Notes: a model not told the origin generated them from the sequence alone. A DNA stretch of 64,000 nt from Gammaproteobacteria bacterium (GCA_030831165.1 JAURLP010000010.1:1-64000); one strand, 5' to 3'. Positions 46,573-56,799 are shown, counted from the first letter of the stretch. Numbers and translations are program-made.

Positions 46573-47952
46573 TTATTCGGTCATCACTGCCTGGAGTTTA
46601 TCAGGGTCGCGCCAGCGGTTGCTGCCAAGTCGGTATATAAATACGCTCATCAAGCCCAGAATCATTATAACGAAGGCTACCCATGATATCCGAGGGCCTA
46701 AGGCAAATACTTTAATAATGAAAAACTGAATCACCAGCATGGCCCAGTGCATGGAGATGGATGCCCACATTACCCAGCGTGTATCGCCAGCGCCTCTGAG
46801 CACCCCTGTCGCAACCTGCAGCATACCTTCACATAAGACATAGCAACTCAGGCCCACCATCATGTAACCAGCCAGGCTGCGAATTTCAGCGGCGCTTTCT
46901 TCGTAAAAAATAAATAATTCAACCAGTACATCGCGGAAAATGAGAAAGTTCAAGGCAAGAAATAAAGAATACCCAAGGCCCAATATATACCCGGCAGTGG
47001 TTACCTCGTTGGCTTTATGCATGTCGCCAGAACCGACGAAACGACCAATCATGCTCATGACAGCAATATTTAAGCCGAGCAAAGGAACAAAAGAAAGGAT
47101 ATCCCAGTTAAAAACGATGGTGGCTGATGCCGCTTCAGCGATGCCGTAAGACTGAAACATCAATAAAAAAAGATTAAAGGCGGCTACATTCAGAAACATC
47201 TCCATACCCGAAGGGAAGCCCAGCCTTAAATATCTGATGGTTATACCGCGATTGAATACAAAGGAAGCGCTAATGTTGAAGCGTTCACGATTTTCTTTAG
47301 CAAGATAAAACACAAGGTAAATTATTATGGAGAATACTGTGCTGATGACAGTCCCGTAGGCTGCTCCGGCTATTCCCAGTGCCGGAAATCCTGCTTTGCC
47401 AAAAATTAAACACCAGGTTAGCGGGATGTTTAACAGTATTCCCAACACATCGCACACCATAACCACGCGGGTTCGGCCTATACCTGAAAAAAAAGTGGAT
47501 AGACAAACCTTTATCAGGATAGTCACACTACAAAACATTAATATGCTGTAGTAAGTTTTCTCCAGGGCAGCTTGATCAGCTGCGTGCCCCATGCCAGTAA
47601 AAATGTTTCGCATGGCAAAGCCAACTAAAACCAAAAGAGGAGTGGAGGCCAATGCCATTATGAGCCCTTGAGAAATCACCAGAGAGCATTTATGCAATTG
47701 CTTGGCTCCCATATATTGAGCGACCAAAGCGGTGGCATAGGCGAGAATGCCATTTAACAGAGAAATGGAAAAATACCAGGCAACACCGCCACCTAATGCT
47801 GCGGCCATATGGATGGGGCCCAGCTGGGCCAGAAAATAACGGTCCGTGAAAATCATGAGTGCAAATGTTCCCTGAGAAATTACCATGGGAACGGACATTC
47901 TGAGCAAGACTGACAGGGTCGTGGAATTGTATTGCCAGTCTTTCAGGTTCAT
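46573..47952 (-). CDS. MATE family efflux transporter
   Basis: A 459-residue cation-coupled drug/metabolite antiporter with about 12 predicted helices in two homologous halves. SVPMVISQGTFALMIFTDRYFLAQLG starts the first half and the corresponding GFPSGMEMFLNVAAFNLFLLMFQ the second. Transported compounds cannot be predicted. It is followed by no gene for a further 142 bp and preceded by leuB, whose terminator separates them. Confidence 0.93.
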   Translation of the reverse strand: MNLKDWQYNSTTLSVLLRMSVPMVISQGTFALMIFTDRYFLAQLGPIHMAAALGGGVAWYFSISLLNGILAYATALVAQYMGAKQLHKCSLVISQGLIMALASTPLLVLVGFAMRNIFTGMGHAADQAALEKTYYSILMFCSVTILIKVCLSTFFSGIGRTRVVMVCDVLGILLNIPLTWCLIFGKAGFPALGIAGAAYGTVISTVFSIIIYLVFYLAKENRERFNISASFVFNRGITIRYLRLGFPSGMEMFLNVAAFNLFLLMFQSYGIAEAASATIVFNWDILSFVPLLGLNIAVMSMIGRFVGSGDMHKANEVTTAGYILGLGYSLFLALNFLIFRDVLVELFIFYEESAAEIRSLAGYMMVGLSCYVLCEGMLQVATGVLRGAGDTRWVMWASISMHWAMLVIQFFIIKVFALGPRISWVAFVIMILGLMSVFIYRLGSNRWRDPDKLQAVMTE

Positions 47953-48049
47953 CGTTGTCTAATATCGTTTAATGCAGAAAGGCCGCATTGTACTCATGCC
48001 TTTTAAGAATGACTATGATCTGAATAAAAAGGCCAATTAATCAATCAAT

Positions 48050-48079
48050 AAAAAAGGGCTTTTAATAGAGCCCTTTTTT
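48050..48079 (-). terminator. Terminator of leuB
   Basis: A 10-bp stem, AAAAAGGGCT paired with AGCCCTTTTT around an 8-nt loop, lies 29 bp after the leuB stop. A/T tracts on both sides make it able to work in either direction. Confidence 0.75.
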
Positions 48080-48107
48080 AATTTGTAACTCGTGCAGGCT
48101 TTTTAGC

Positions 48108-49217
48108 TTAAGAACTAATCGGCATACTGGAAAGCTGTGCTGCAACCATGTCACCAAAATCACTGGTGCTGACCAGTTTCACATCACCACCTGGTTTAGA
48201 AAGGTCTGGAGTGGAATACCCTTTAGCAAAAACACTCTGCATTGCTTGCCATAAATTTTTGGCTTCTGCGTCCATGTTAAAACTCATTTCCAACATCATC
48301 GCGACAGAACCAATCATGGAATAAGGATTTGCTACATTCTGTCCAGCGATATCCGGTGCTGAACCATGTGAGGGTTCATAATAGGCCTTATCCGGTCCTA
48401 TACAGGCAGATGGCATCAAGCCCAGGGAGCCTAATATGCCTCCACCCTGATCTGAAAGAATATCCCCAAACATGTTTTCCATTACCATGACATCAAACAT
48501 GCCAGGATTCAGACATAAATAAGTTGCAGCGGCATCAACCAGTATATTAATGACCTCTACTTCAGGAAAATCCTGGCCAACTTCAAGACAAACTTCATTC
48601 CATAGCACTGAAGATTTAAGTACATTACTCTTGTGAATATTGTGCAGTACTTTTTTACGTTTCTGGGCTGTTTGGAATGCAACCTTCATAATTCTTTTTA
48701 TCTGGTCTTCATCATATTCCAAAGTCTCTTTAACATAACGGCGGCCATCTTCATTGATGCCGGTTTCCTTCTCACCAAAATATAAGCCACCCACCAATTC
48801 ACGGATGATCATGATATCGATACCTTCACCGATAATTTCAGGCTTCAGTGGTGAGAAATGTGCCAGCCCTTTTGGTAGAAAGACCGGGCGGAAATTCGCA
48901 TAAGTGTTGTAGCGACGACGTAGAGGGAGCAGGGCACCACGTTCAGGCTGCATATCGACAGGAATTTTTTGAGATTCCTGATGGCTCAAGCCAATAGGGC
49001 CTTTCAGGATGGCATCGGCTTCATCACAAATCGCTTTAGTTGAATCCGGGAAAGGATGGCCGGTTTCAAAGTAGGCACTGGCACCAAAAGGAGCGTGGGT
49101 CAGTTCGAAACTTACCTTGTTACGCTCGGCTAGCAGATTCAGAATTTTTACCGCTTCGGCCATTATTTCGGGGCCGATACCATCACCATCGAGCAGTGCT
49201 ATTTTGTATGAGCTCAT
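48108..49217 (-). CDS. leuB: 3-isopropylmalate dehydrogenase
   Basis: NAD-dependent beta-decarboxylating dehydrogenase of leucine synthesis, 369 residues. ALLDGDGIGPEIMAEAVKIL (N-terminus), RELVGGLYFG, the YYEPSHGSAPDIAG segment and DILSDQGG are typical of LeuB. LeuB also handles beta-methyl-malate in the citramalate route to isoleucine, so it could act after the LeuA/CimA-like enzyme. leuC and leuD are not in the window. Confidence 0.93.
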   Translation of the reverse strand: MSSYKIALLDGDGIGPEIMAEAVKILNLLAERNKVSFELTHAPFGASAYFETGHPFPDSTKAICDEADAILKGPIGLSHQESQKIPVDMQPERGALLPLRRRYNTYANFRPVFLPKGLAHFSPLKPEIIGEGIDIMIIRELVGGLYFGEKETGINEDGRRYVKETLEYDEDQIKRIMKVAFQTAQKRKKVLHNIHKSNVLKSSVLWNEVCLEVGQDFPEVEVINILVDAAATYLCLNPGMFDVMVMENMFGDILSDQGGGILGSLGLMPSACIGPDKAYYEPSHGSAPDIAGQNVANPYSMIGSVAMMLEMSFNMDAEAKNLWQAMQSVFAKGYSTPDLSKPGGDVKLVSTSDFGDMVAAQLSSMPISS

Positions 49218-49533
49218 GTATTTCCTTGTTTTTGATTACGGGTTTTCAGATTATGGAGTAAAACTACAAAGGGTGCGTAATTTAACATTTCGATAAAAGT
49301 GAGACAATTGTAATTTTTAGAGTGAAAAAGTCCTTTTCGCATTTTATTTCCAGTTAATTACCTCTTTTTTCAAAATTTATTAACTTTTTCTTTAAAAAAA
49401 CAACTGATTTTAAGTTTTCTTCGGTACTCATTCTGATCAGGAAATTATAAAATTACATTACAGATTAATTAACCGGCATTTACCAAATCCCGGCTACTTT
49501 TGTAAGAAAACTACCTTAACTTCGGAGCATTAT
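49218..49533. other. AT-rich divergent gap between leuB and pckG
   Basis: A 316-bp non-coding stretch. AAGGAAATAC precedes leuB and GGAG precedes pckG. I see an 8-bp palindrome CTGATCAG near 49433 and otherwise poly-A/T tracts. No leader peptide, riboswitch or confident promoter is recognised. Confidence 0.4.
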
Positions 49534-51354
49534 ATGGTCTCTTACCAGGAGCACACGTCGAACATCCAACTCATTGATTGGATTAAAGAAATTGAAGAGC
49601 TTTGCCAGCCTGAGCAGGTCTATTTATGTGATGGTTCGCAACAAGAGTACGATCGATTCTGCCAGGAACTGGTTGACCATGGAACATTCATCAAACTCAA
49701 TGAAGAGTTACGTCCGGGTTCTTTCCTGTGCCGCTCCGATCCTCGTGATGTAGCCAGAGTGGAAGACCGCACATTTATATGTTCGGAAAAAGAAGAAGAT
49801 GCCGGTGTCACTAATAACTGGATGGAGCCAAGTGTGATGCGTAATACACTGGCTGGTTTATTCAAAGGCTGTATGCAAGGCAGAACCATGTACATTATCC
49901 CATTCAGCATGGGGCCGCTGGGTTCAGATATTGCCCAGATTGGGGTACAAATTTCGGATAGTCCTTATGTTGTCGTGAATATGCGCATAATGGCGCGCAT
50001 TGGCCAGAAAGTGCTGGATGTTCTGTGTAATAAATCATTCATCAAATGCTTGCACTCAGTAGGTTCGCCGCTGGCAGAAGGCCAGGCTGATGTAGCTTGG
50101 CCCTGTAATGTAGACAATCGATATATCGTGCATTACCCGGAAACCCGTGAAGTTGCTTCCTTCGGTTCAGGTTATGGTGGTAATGCCTTACTGGGTAAAA
50201 AATGTGTGGCATTACGTATTGCGTCCGTGATGGCGCGTGATGAAGGTTGGCTGGCAGAACATATGTTGATTGTGGGCGTTGAATCACCTGAAGGTGAGAA
50301 GACCTATCTTGCTGGAGCTTTTCCAAGTGCTTGTGGAAAAACTAACCTGGCCATGGTTATTCCCCCTGAAGGTTATGAAGGCTGGAAAGTCTGGACAGTA
50401 GGTGATGATATAGCCTGGATTAAACCAGGAGCCGACGGACGGATGCATGCCATTAATCCAGAAGCCGGATATTTTGGTGTAGCACCAGGAACTTCGTATG
50501 ATTCAAATCCATCAGCAATGTATACTATTGCTTCAAACACTATTTTTACCAATGTGGCACTAACCGACGACGGAGATGTTTGGTGGGAAGGCATGACTGA
50601 AGAAGCGCCGGCCCATCTGATTGATTGGTTAGGTAATGATTGGACGCCGGAAAGTGAAACCCCGGCAGCGCATCCAAATGCACGTTTTACAGCTCCCGCT
50701 TCACAATGCCCAAGTGTTGACCCGGATTGGGAAAATCCCTTGGGTGTGCCAATTGAAGCTTTTATCTTTGGTGGCCGCTTGAGCACAACTTTTCCACTGG
50801 TTTACCAAAGTCGAGATTGGGCGCATGGTGTTTATATGGCTGCAACTCTGGGTTCAGAAGCTACAGCAGCAGCTGACAACCAGGCTGATATTCGAAGAGA
50901 CCCAATGGCAATGTTGCCTTTCTGCGGCTATAACATGGGCGATTATTGGGCTCATTGGTTAAGCATGGAAAACAAGGTTGAGCATTTACCAGAAATATTC
51001 CGGGTAAACTGGTTCCGCAAGTCTGCTGATGGTAAGTGGCTGTGGCCAGGCTTTGGTCAGAATATGCGTGTTCTTGAATGGGTGGTTAACCGCGTTAAGG
51101 GTCGGGTTTCGGCTGAAGATACTCCATTTGGAGAAGTGCCCAGGTATGATGATATCAATTGGAATGGTCTGGTTTATGACGCAGATACATTCAATGACTT
51201 AATGGCAATTGATAGTGAGAACAGTATTAGAGAATTTGAAGATCAAATTAATCTGTTCAACGAAATAGGTGATCATTTACCGCAAGAAATGGAAAGACAG
51301 CGTCAGATGATGCTGGATCTTTTAACGCCGAAAAAGGAATCTTCGGCAGCCTGA
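49534..51354 (+). CDS. pckG: Phosphoenolpyruvate carboxykinase (GTP)
   Basis: GTP-dependent PEPCK converting oxaloacetate to PEP, the entry of gluconeogenesis. The 606 residues match the GTP family, distinct from the ATP-type enzyme of enterics. The P-loop with the reactive cysteine is [12 protein letters not shown] (Cys267 in ACGKT at 266-270). [21 protein letters not shown] is also typical. A strong terminator follows (51425-51463). The gene is single, divergent from leuB. Confidence 0.97.
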   Translation: MVSYQEHTSNIQLIDWIKEIEELCQPEQVYLCDGSQQEYDRFCQELVDHGTFIKLNEELRPGSFLCRSDPRDVARVEDRTFICSEKEEDAGVTNNWMEPSVMRNTLAGLFKGCMQGRTMYIIPFSMGPLGSDIAQIGVQISDSPYVVVNMRIMARIGQKVLDVLCNKSFIKCLHSVGSPLAEGQADVAWPCNVDNRYIVHYPETREVASFGSGYGGNALLGKKCVALRIASVMARDEGWLAEHMLIVGVESPEGEKTYLAGAFPSACGKTNLAMVIPPEGYEGWKVWTVGDDIAWIKPGADGRMHAINPEAGYFGVAPGTSYDSNPSAMYTIASNTIFTNVALTDDGDVWWEGMTEEAPAHLIDWLGNDWTPESETPAAHPNARFTAPASQCPSVDPDWENPLGVPIEAFIFGGRLSTTFPLVYQSRDWAHGVYMAATLGSEATAAADNQADIRRDPMAMLPFCGYNMGDYWAHWLSMENKVEHLPEIFRVNWFRKSADGKWLWPGFGQNMRVLEWVVNRVKGRVSAEDTPFGEVPRYDDINWNGLVYDADTFNDLMAIDSENSIREFEDQINLFNEIGDHLPQEMERQRQMMLDLLTPKKESSAA

Positions 51355-51424
51355 CGCTGATGAACACTAATGATAGTTTGGGGCTACTGAACTGCCACGG
51401 ACAATCATTATAAAAATGCAGTCT

Positions 51425-51463
51425 AAAAAAACCGGTATTGGTCTATCCAATACCGTTTTTTTT
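51425..51463 (+). terminator. Terminator of pckG
   Basis: A perfect 9-bp stem CGGTATTGG/CCAATACCG with a 5-nt loop is followed by eight T's, with seven A's on the left side. It lies 70 bp after the pckG stop and can act on both strands for the converging small gene. Confidence 0.85.
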
Positions 51464-51496
51464 ATGTCTGATAAAGTCAAAAGTTACTAGAGTGGA

Positions 51497-51913
51497 TCAG
51501 TTTAAGAAGGGTTCTTTTTTGCCCTTTTTTCGAATCCAGTTTAAGGATTTTAAAACTTTTTCTTTTCGAACTAACCAGCGTAAAAATAGAAATTTACCTG
51601 GAAAATCAAGAAGGACAAGTCCAGCCAGTATTGTAAGTATGCCTTGTCCTGGTAGTACTAGCATAAACAAGCCCATAAAAAACAATATGACTCCCAGCAG
51701 GTTTTTTATTATCAGAACTGCCATCCTGAAAAAATACCCCGATTTCTTCCAGGTCATGGGATGACGTTGTTTTTCGACGAAATAATCTTCAGGGATTGCC
51801 AGTATTAATATTGGCAGCAGAATTAAGCTGAATAAAAAAGTGAGTAGCGACAGCAGCGTGAAGAAAAAAAAGGTTTCACTACTGAAGTTAAAGATTGCCA
51901 AAAACTTATCCAC
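51497..51913 (-). CDS. PGPGW-like small membrane protein
   Basis: A 138-residue protein. Two hydrophobic segments (about 15-41 and 63-105) include the LPGQGILTILAGLVLLDFPGK signature, reminiscent of the PGPGW transmembrane family. The C-terminus is basic (RKKGKKEP). The only reasonable start is the GTG at 51913; no ATG follows for 52 codons and the ribosome-binding site is weak. Function unknown. Confidence 0.75.
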   Translation of the reverse strand: MDKFLAIFNFSSETFFFFTLLSLLTFLFSLILLPILILAIPEDYFVEKQRHPMTWKKSGYFFRMAVLIIKNLLGVILFFMGLFMLVLPGQGILTILAGLVLLDFPGKFLFLRWLVRKEKVLKSLNWIRKKGKKEPFLN

Positions 51914-52035
51914 TGGAGTTGATCTTGTGCAAGATTATAATCATTCTAGTATTCTAACATTGTGAAAGGCTGACAAGGCTATTAACAAATTTATAGAGCT
52001 GTTAGTCTGGCGATAGTTTTCAGCAGGAATAACCA

Positions 52036-52728
52036 GTGTTCTGGAAATCACATAGAAAATTCAATGCATCTACTTTTGCGGATTATATTCACGCGAGGCT
52101 GTCATTTTTTCTCAAGGCAACCCTGGTTCTGGGTTCTGTATCCATGTTCTGGCAGGGGCAGTATCAGTCTGCTGTAGAAATACTGGTGATTTTAGCAATT
52201 ACCATGCTTCCCATTTTATTAGGACAGAGATTCTCAGTAAGAATTCCGCATGGCTTTGAAACCCTGGCCGTTGTGTTCGTATTCATGTCGCTGTTCCTTG
52301 GAGAAGTATACAGCTATTACACAAGATACTGGTGGTGGGATCTAATTCTGCATAGTGGTTCTGCATTTTTATTAGGTATTTTAGGATTTCTACTAGTCTT
52401 TGTATTAAATGAAAAAGAAGATGTTGATCTGGATTTAAATCCTAATTTTATTGCCTTGTTTGCCTTTATGTTTGCAATGGGCATTGGGGCTATCTGGGAG
52501 ATATTTGAATTTTCAATGGATCAACTATTTGGACTAAATATGCAAAAGAGCGGTTTGGTCGATACTATGTGGGATCTTATCGTTGATGCTATAGGTGCTT
52601 TGATAATATCTTTTTTAGGTTGGGGCTATATCAAAACTCGCGAGGTTGATTCATTTCTGGAGCGCTGGATTAAAGAATTTATGGACAATAATCCACAGAT
52701 GTTTGAAAAGAAAAACTCTGATCAATGA
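52036..52728 (+). CDS. DUF2238/YjdF-like membrane protein
   Basis: A 230-residue integral membrane protein of about six helices resembling the YjdF/DUF2238 group. The segments YYTRYWWWDLILHSGSAFLLG and GAIWEIFEFSMDQLFGLNMQ with LVDTMWDLIVDAIGAL are characteristic, with charged Asp/Glu/His residues placed inside the membrane. The start is a GTG at 52036 with AGGA seven bases upstream. It precedes an EEP-family gene on the same strand with a 48-bp gap; no joint function is known. Confidence 0.8.
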   Translation: MFWKSHRKFNASTFADYIHARLSFFLKATLVLGSVSMFWQGQYQSAVEILVILAITMLPILLGQRFSVRIPHGFETLAVVFVFMSLFLGEVYSYYTRYWWWDLILHSGSAFLLGILGFLLVFVLNEKEDVDLDLNPNFIALFAFMFAMGIGAIWEIFEFSMDQLFGLNMQKSGLVDTMWDLIVDAIGALIISFLGWGYIKTREVDSFLERWIKEFMDNNPQMFEKKNSDQ

Positions 52729-52776
52729 AGACTAGTTTATTTTTTAACTCAGTTTGACATACAGTTTTGCAGTTTA

Positions 52777-53517
52777 ATGCCTATGCCTAATTACCGAATT
52801 CTTACACTTAATATTCATAAGGGTTTTTCTATGAGTAATTGGCGTTTTACTCTGAAAATAATTCGAACATGTCTACGAGAATCCAAAGCTAATGTCGTGT
52901 TCCTGCAGGAAGTAGTCGGAGAAAACGAAAAACATCGGAAAAAGATTTCAGCCTGGCCAGACAGCAATCAACTGGAGTTTTTGGCTGATTCAGTATGGGA
53001 ACATTTTGCTTATGGTAAAAATGCAATTTATCAACATGGCCATCATGGCAATGCAATCCTGAGCGAAATTCCTTTTCTGCAATGGGAAAACATCAATATT
53101 TCATGTCTGTCTTTTTCCCAGCGCGGAATCTTGCATGGCAAGACAAATAAAAATGTTCATTTGCTTTGTGTACATATGGGCTTATTTGAAAAAGAAAGGA
53201 GTATACAAATCAAACAAATTGTTGAGTATGTACAGAATAATATTCCTGTTCATGAGCCCCTTATTCTGGCTGGCGACTTCAATGATTGGCGATCGCGGAG
53301 TCATCATTATATTCAGCAAGAATTACAACTAACTGAAGCCCATCTGGAAGCTAATGGTGTATTGGCAAGAACCTACCCAGTACGTTTCCCTTTATTAAAG
53401 ATGGACAGGATTTACCAGCGTGGCTTTGAAGTAAAGCAAAGTGAGATACTAGCAGGGAAGGACTGGCAATTGATGTCTGACCATCGTGCCTTATTGACTG
53501 AGCTGGAGTTGAAATAA
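52777..53517 (+). CDS. Endonuclease/exonuclease/phosphatase family protein
   Basis: A 246-residue soluble member of the EEP superfamily (DNase I-like fold). The motifs are RILTLNIHKGF (residues about 7-17), VVFLQEVVGENE (metal-binding Glu), HHGNAILSEIPF, LILAGDFNDWRS and the C-terminal MSDHRALLTEL with the catalytic Asp-His. Substrate may be DNA, a phospholipid or a phosphorylated small molecule; YbhP-like proteins are the nearest relatives I recall. Probably co-transcribed with the upstream membrane protein gene. Confidence 0.88.
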   Translation: MPMPNYRILTLNIHKGFSMSNWRFTLKIIRTCLRESKANVVFLQEVVGENEKHRKKISAWPDSNQLEFLADSVWEHFAYGKNAIYQHGHHGNAILSEIPFLQWENINISCLSFSQRGILHGKTNKNVHLLCVHMGLFEKERSIQIKQIVEYVQNNIPVHEPLILAGDFNDWRSRSHHYIQQELQLTEAHLEANGVLARTYPVRFPLLKMDRIYQRGFEVKQSEILAGKDWQLMSDHRALLTELELK

Positions 53518-53727
53518 AACTGGCTAAGTTCCAGAATCTGAATACTGTTTATTTTTCAGCAACGGGTTTTGCATCATAGAATTTATTCTTTTTGGGGCGG
53601 GATTCAAGATATTTTATATGTAAATGCTTGATCATGGTATGGAACCGGATTACCTTTGAATCCTCTTCAAGAAGGGTCTTCAATTTTTTTTTATAAATAT
53701 GGAGTAGGCTTTTACAAAGCTTAAATT

Positions 53728-54219
53728 ATGATTTTAATTAAACTATTTTATGGTCTGGCTATTATCCTGGTGTTGTTGGCTGTCCTGTTTTGCGTAATGC
53801 TTTTTATATTGGCCAGACAATCAGATTCTCTCTCAAATGCAGGGTTAATCAACGGACAACTACAGGCTTGTCCCGATGGGCCTCGTTGTGTGAGTAGTCT
53901 GGCGACTAATGGCCAGCACTCTATTGCAGCTTTTGACGTGCCAGCAGGCTTGTCAGAGCCTGTAGCAGCGATGGCTGCCATTATCAGGAATTCACCAAGA
54001 ACAGAGATAATTGAGCAAACAGACAGTTACCTTCATGCAACATTTCGTAGTGCATTGTTTGGTTTTGTGGATGATTTGGAAATACTAAAAGATGATGATG
54101 GTCTTCAGGTTCGTTCCGTGTCGAGAGTCGGTAGAGGAGATATGGGTGTAAATAGAAAGCGTGTTGATGCATTACACGTATCCTGGCAGGAGCTTATCTT
54201 GCAAAGTCAGGATATTTAA
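53728..54219 (+). CDS. DUF1499 family protein
   Basis: A 163-residue protein with one N-terminal membrane segment (about 7-28) and an extracytoplasmic DUF1499 domain. The domain opens with CPDGPRCVSSLA (two cysteines probably disulfide bonded) and continues with FRSALFGFVDDLEILKDDDGLQVRSVSRVGRGDMGVNRKRVDAL, matching the family closely. Function is not known. The preceding 210 bp hold no confident gene. Confidence 0.9.
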   Translation: MILIKLFYGLAIILVLLAVLFCVMLFILARQSDSLSNAGLINGQLQACPDGPRCVSSLATNGQHSIAAFDVPAGLSEPVAAMAAIIRNSPRTEIIEQTDSYLHATFRSALFGFVDDLEILKDDDGLQVRSVSRVGRGDMGVNRKRVDALHVSWQELILQSQDI

Positions 54220-54263
54220 ATAGGTTCTACACTAGATAGTAGAAAACTGCACGGTATTTTCTG

Positions 54264-55736
54264 TTAATTTCTGTATAAGGGCGGCAAGTTATATTGACGT
54301 TTTGTTCGTTTTTTGAGTTTTCTGTTGTTATGAAGATCATTAACAACCTGCACAAATGCCTTGAAATTAAAAGAGCATATATTGTCTTCAGCATAGAGGC
54401 AGTTTTGTAAATCCTTAATTAAAGGATTTAATGATTTGTTATCAAGATCGTTATCAAATTTAACAATAATTTTGTCGAAATTGTACAAGGAGGAATCTTG
54501 AAAATAAGCCTGTCCCCAAAGCAGGAAATAATGAGCTGTTGCTTTAATATCGTTTTGTTTACAAGCCTGTTGTAGATATTTGTAGCTGCTGTTCAGGTTT
54601 GATAAATTGCTGACAAATTTAAATTTCCCCTTGTCTTTTTTAGTCAACAGTTTATGTATGGATTTTTGTATTTTTTGCCCAAGCAAATACCCTGCAGGTG
54701 CAAAAAACAATATTGATATCAGTAAAATTACACCGATAAAAAGTAATAAATTTAGATTAATGGAAGACCAGAAATTGTTGATCTCCGCTTTACTGTCATT
54801 TAAACCAGTTTGTGTTTCAAAATGCTTACCATCTACTGTAAGAATATCCAGTTCTCTTGCAGGCAAGCTGGCATATTCCAAGCTATTGGTGGCTGTATTC
54901 CACCAGGGGATTTCAATAGAGGGCAAGGTAAATTTTCCCGCTTCAGTTGCTACCAGGGTGATATTCTGAGTGTGTTCTGATCTGACCCCGTTATTTTCGG
55001 TAATATCAACTTGCTGAGCCTCTGCAGGATAATATCGCAGTTTAGAGTCAGCGGTGAAATCAAGATTAATCAACATAGATGCGTAGATGTCTTCAGCATT
55101 AAATTGAATTGTTCGTACTACTGAATCCCCAATTCGCATATCTTCCAAAGAGCGACTCCAATTTTCAGAAATTGTTACCTGGGTGCTGGGCAACCAAATT
55201 GGGCTTGGGAAAGAACCGGGAACAGGCAACACGGATATTTGATGTCCCTGACTGGTGAGCTCTATTCTTTGGCGTTGAGTAGTTGTTTGTAGATCAGGAT
55301 TGTTGCGAGTAGGGCGAGTTTGTGTGAAAGCTCGAAAGCGTATCGGTGAAATAGAAAATTCCCCACTTTGTTGTGGGAAAATTACGAATCGACTTTCATT
55401 CACTGTATATAGAATATTGTTTAAGGTTTCTGTGTAGTTCAGGTCTTCTCCTAGTTTCTTATAGGCGGCATTGGACATCTCTAAAGTGGAGAATGAGGCC
55501 CCACGCTCAAAGGCTAATGTGTAATAAAGTTTGATACTGAAAATCAGGGCTTCCTGGACATATACTTGTGTTTTATCCACTGAGGTTTGTATAAAAACCT
55601 CATTATTTTCTGTGGCACTTATATTTTGAGGAGGGGAGCTTGCTGTTTCACCTTGAGCCCAAGTTGAGACGGGAAATGAAATTAGACAGAGTAAGGCCAC
55701 AGCATAAAAATATGCACTAAGACTTTGCTTTACCAT
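54264..55736 (-). CDS. BatD-like protein (oxygen tolerance family)
   Basis: A 490-residue exported membrane protein. A signal peptide (to about residue 27, TWAQ) precedes BatD-type beta domains (FIQTSVDKTQVYVQEALIFSIKLYY; FVIFPQQSGEFSISPIRF; LPSIEIPWWNT). One membrane helix (about 328-352) and a cytosolic helical tail follow. Bat proteins were linked to aerotolerance in Bacteroides and belong with MoxR ATPases and VWA proteins. Its start overlaps the upstream TPR gene by 7 bp. The VWA and MoxR genes normally upstream are missing here. Confidence 0.87.
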   Translation of the reverse strand: MVKQSLSAYFYAVALLCLISFPVSTWAQGETASSPPQNISATENNEVFIQTSVDKTQVYVQEALIFSIKLYYTLAFERGASFSTLEMSNAAYKKLGEDLNYTETLNNILYTVNESRFVIFPQQSGEFSISPIRFRAFTQTRPTRNNPDLQTTTQRQRIELTSQGHQISVLPVPGSFPSPIWLPSTQVTISENWSRSLEDMRIGDSVVRTIQFNAEDIYASMLINLDFTADSKLRYYPAEAQQVDITENNGVRSEHTQNITLVATEAGKFTLPSIEIPWWNTATNSLEYASLPARELDILTVDGKHFETQTGLNDSKAEINNFWSSINLNLLLFIGVILLISILFFAPAGYLLGQKIQKSIHKLLTKKDKGKFKFVSNLSNLNSSYKYLQQACKQNDIKATAHYFLLWGQAYFQDSSLYNFDKIIVKFDNDLDNKSLNPLIKDLQNCLYAEDNICSFNFKAFVQVVNDLHNNRKLKKRTKRQYNLPPLYRN

Positions 55737-56572
55737 AATTGCTGATTATTTTTGAGAGCCAGTAGGTCTATGCCGAATTCGCTGTCTGTTCTTCGTTGTA
55801 ATTCAAATTTATTTTTTAATAAAGTAGCAGGATCATCTTTTATTCGTCCCAGCCATTGCTGCAATGAAAGCTCTTGTTCTTGATTTGCCGTGAACTCTTG
55901 CTCTTCTGCTGATCCTGGATCTTCTAACTGACTGTTGCCGTTATTGCCGTCGGCTTCCTGGCTGTCTTGCTGGCTGATGCTCTCGGATGTGTCTTTTTGG
56001 TTTTGCTCATTCTCCTGACCATTGGTTAAGCCTGTAATTTCCTGGCTTTCATCTTTTTCCAGGTCTTCAGCGTCTTCGCCTTCTTCCCGATCCATTTCAA
56101 TATTCATGCCGGGATCATCAGCAAGCCTTGCTTGAAGGGCTGCAACAACTTCAAGGTTATTCGCTGCGGCTTCATGACTCGGGTCAATTGTTAACACCCT
56201 TCGGTAAATATCGATCGCTTCGTTAAGACGGTAGAGCTTAGCCAGAGCATTGCCGCGGTTGTATAGAGAATTTATATCCTCCAGATCAGCCAGGTCTGAT
56301 AATGATGCCTCATAATCGCCTTGACGATAATTCGCCGCAGCACGCCAAGTGGCATCTTCAAACAAAAAAGCGGCCCTGGGGTAATTTTTTTGAGTAAAAG
56401 CCTGGCTGGCCCGTTGGTTTATATTTGACCAGAGCTGATTCCACTCCCAGGCATACACAGGCGAAGACAGCCCGAATGCCAAAAGAATCAAGCAAGAACT
56501 ACGATATGTAAGAGTAAGTAATGGCAAAAACTGGCCTGTAGGTGCTTTTAAAGTTTCCAGATGCTCCGGCAT
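55730..56572 (-). CDS. BatC-like TPR protein lacking the usual VWA domain
   Basis: A 280-residue protein. A hydrophobic segment (about 24-40) is followed by WNQLWSNINQRASQAFTQKNYPRAAFLFEDATWRA and TPR-type repeats (to about 165), then an acidic low-complexity region rich in Gln, Glu, Asn and Ser (165-235). This matches the C-terminal half of gammaproteobacterial BatB-BatC fusions, in which a VWA domain lies first. Here about 300 residues of VWA domain are absent, and the remaining membrane helix may act as a signal anchor. The adjacent upstream sequence has no VWA gene. Confidence 0.8.
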   Translation of the reverse strand: MPEHLETLKAPTGQFLPLLTLTYRSSCLILLAFGLSSPVYAWEWNQLWSNINQRASQAFTQKNYPRAAFLFEDATWRAAANYRQGDYEASLSDLADLEDINSLYNRGNALAKLYRLNEAIDIYRRVLTIDPSHEAAANNLEVVAALQARLADDPGMNIEMDREEGEDAEDLEKDESQEITGLTNGQENEQNQKDTSESISQQDSQEADGNNGNSQLEDPGSAEEQEFTANQEQELSLQQWLGRIKDDPATLLKNKFELQRRTDSEFGIDLLALKNNQQLW

Positions 56573-56799
56573 TATACGAACTGCTTCTCGCTAAGCAAAT
56601 GCTTTGCAAGTGTAGAGATTGATTAAGCAAGGAATGTGAAAAAGTATTCCAAGTAATTGAGGCATAAGGATACCGGTTGCTTTTGATAAGCTGAGCAGGT
56701 ATTTTTTCTAGCCTTATTTGGACGGGCAGACTTATTCTCTCAGAGCTTCTCATCTCCAATACATACAGCCTATAAAAAAGAAGCTTAAGGAAGTCCAGA

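Noticed and set aside
53549-53683. Minus-strand 44-codon frame with plausible composition (KTLLEEDSKVIRFHTMIKHL) between the EEP and DUF1499 genes
   Set aside because: Only a TTG start, no ribosome-binding site and no recognised family; it may be a gene remnant but cannot be supported.
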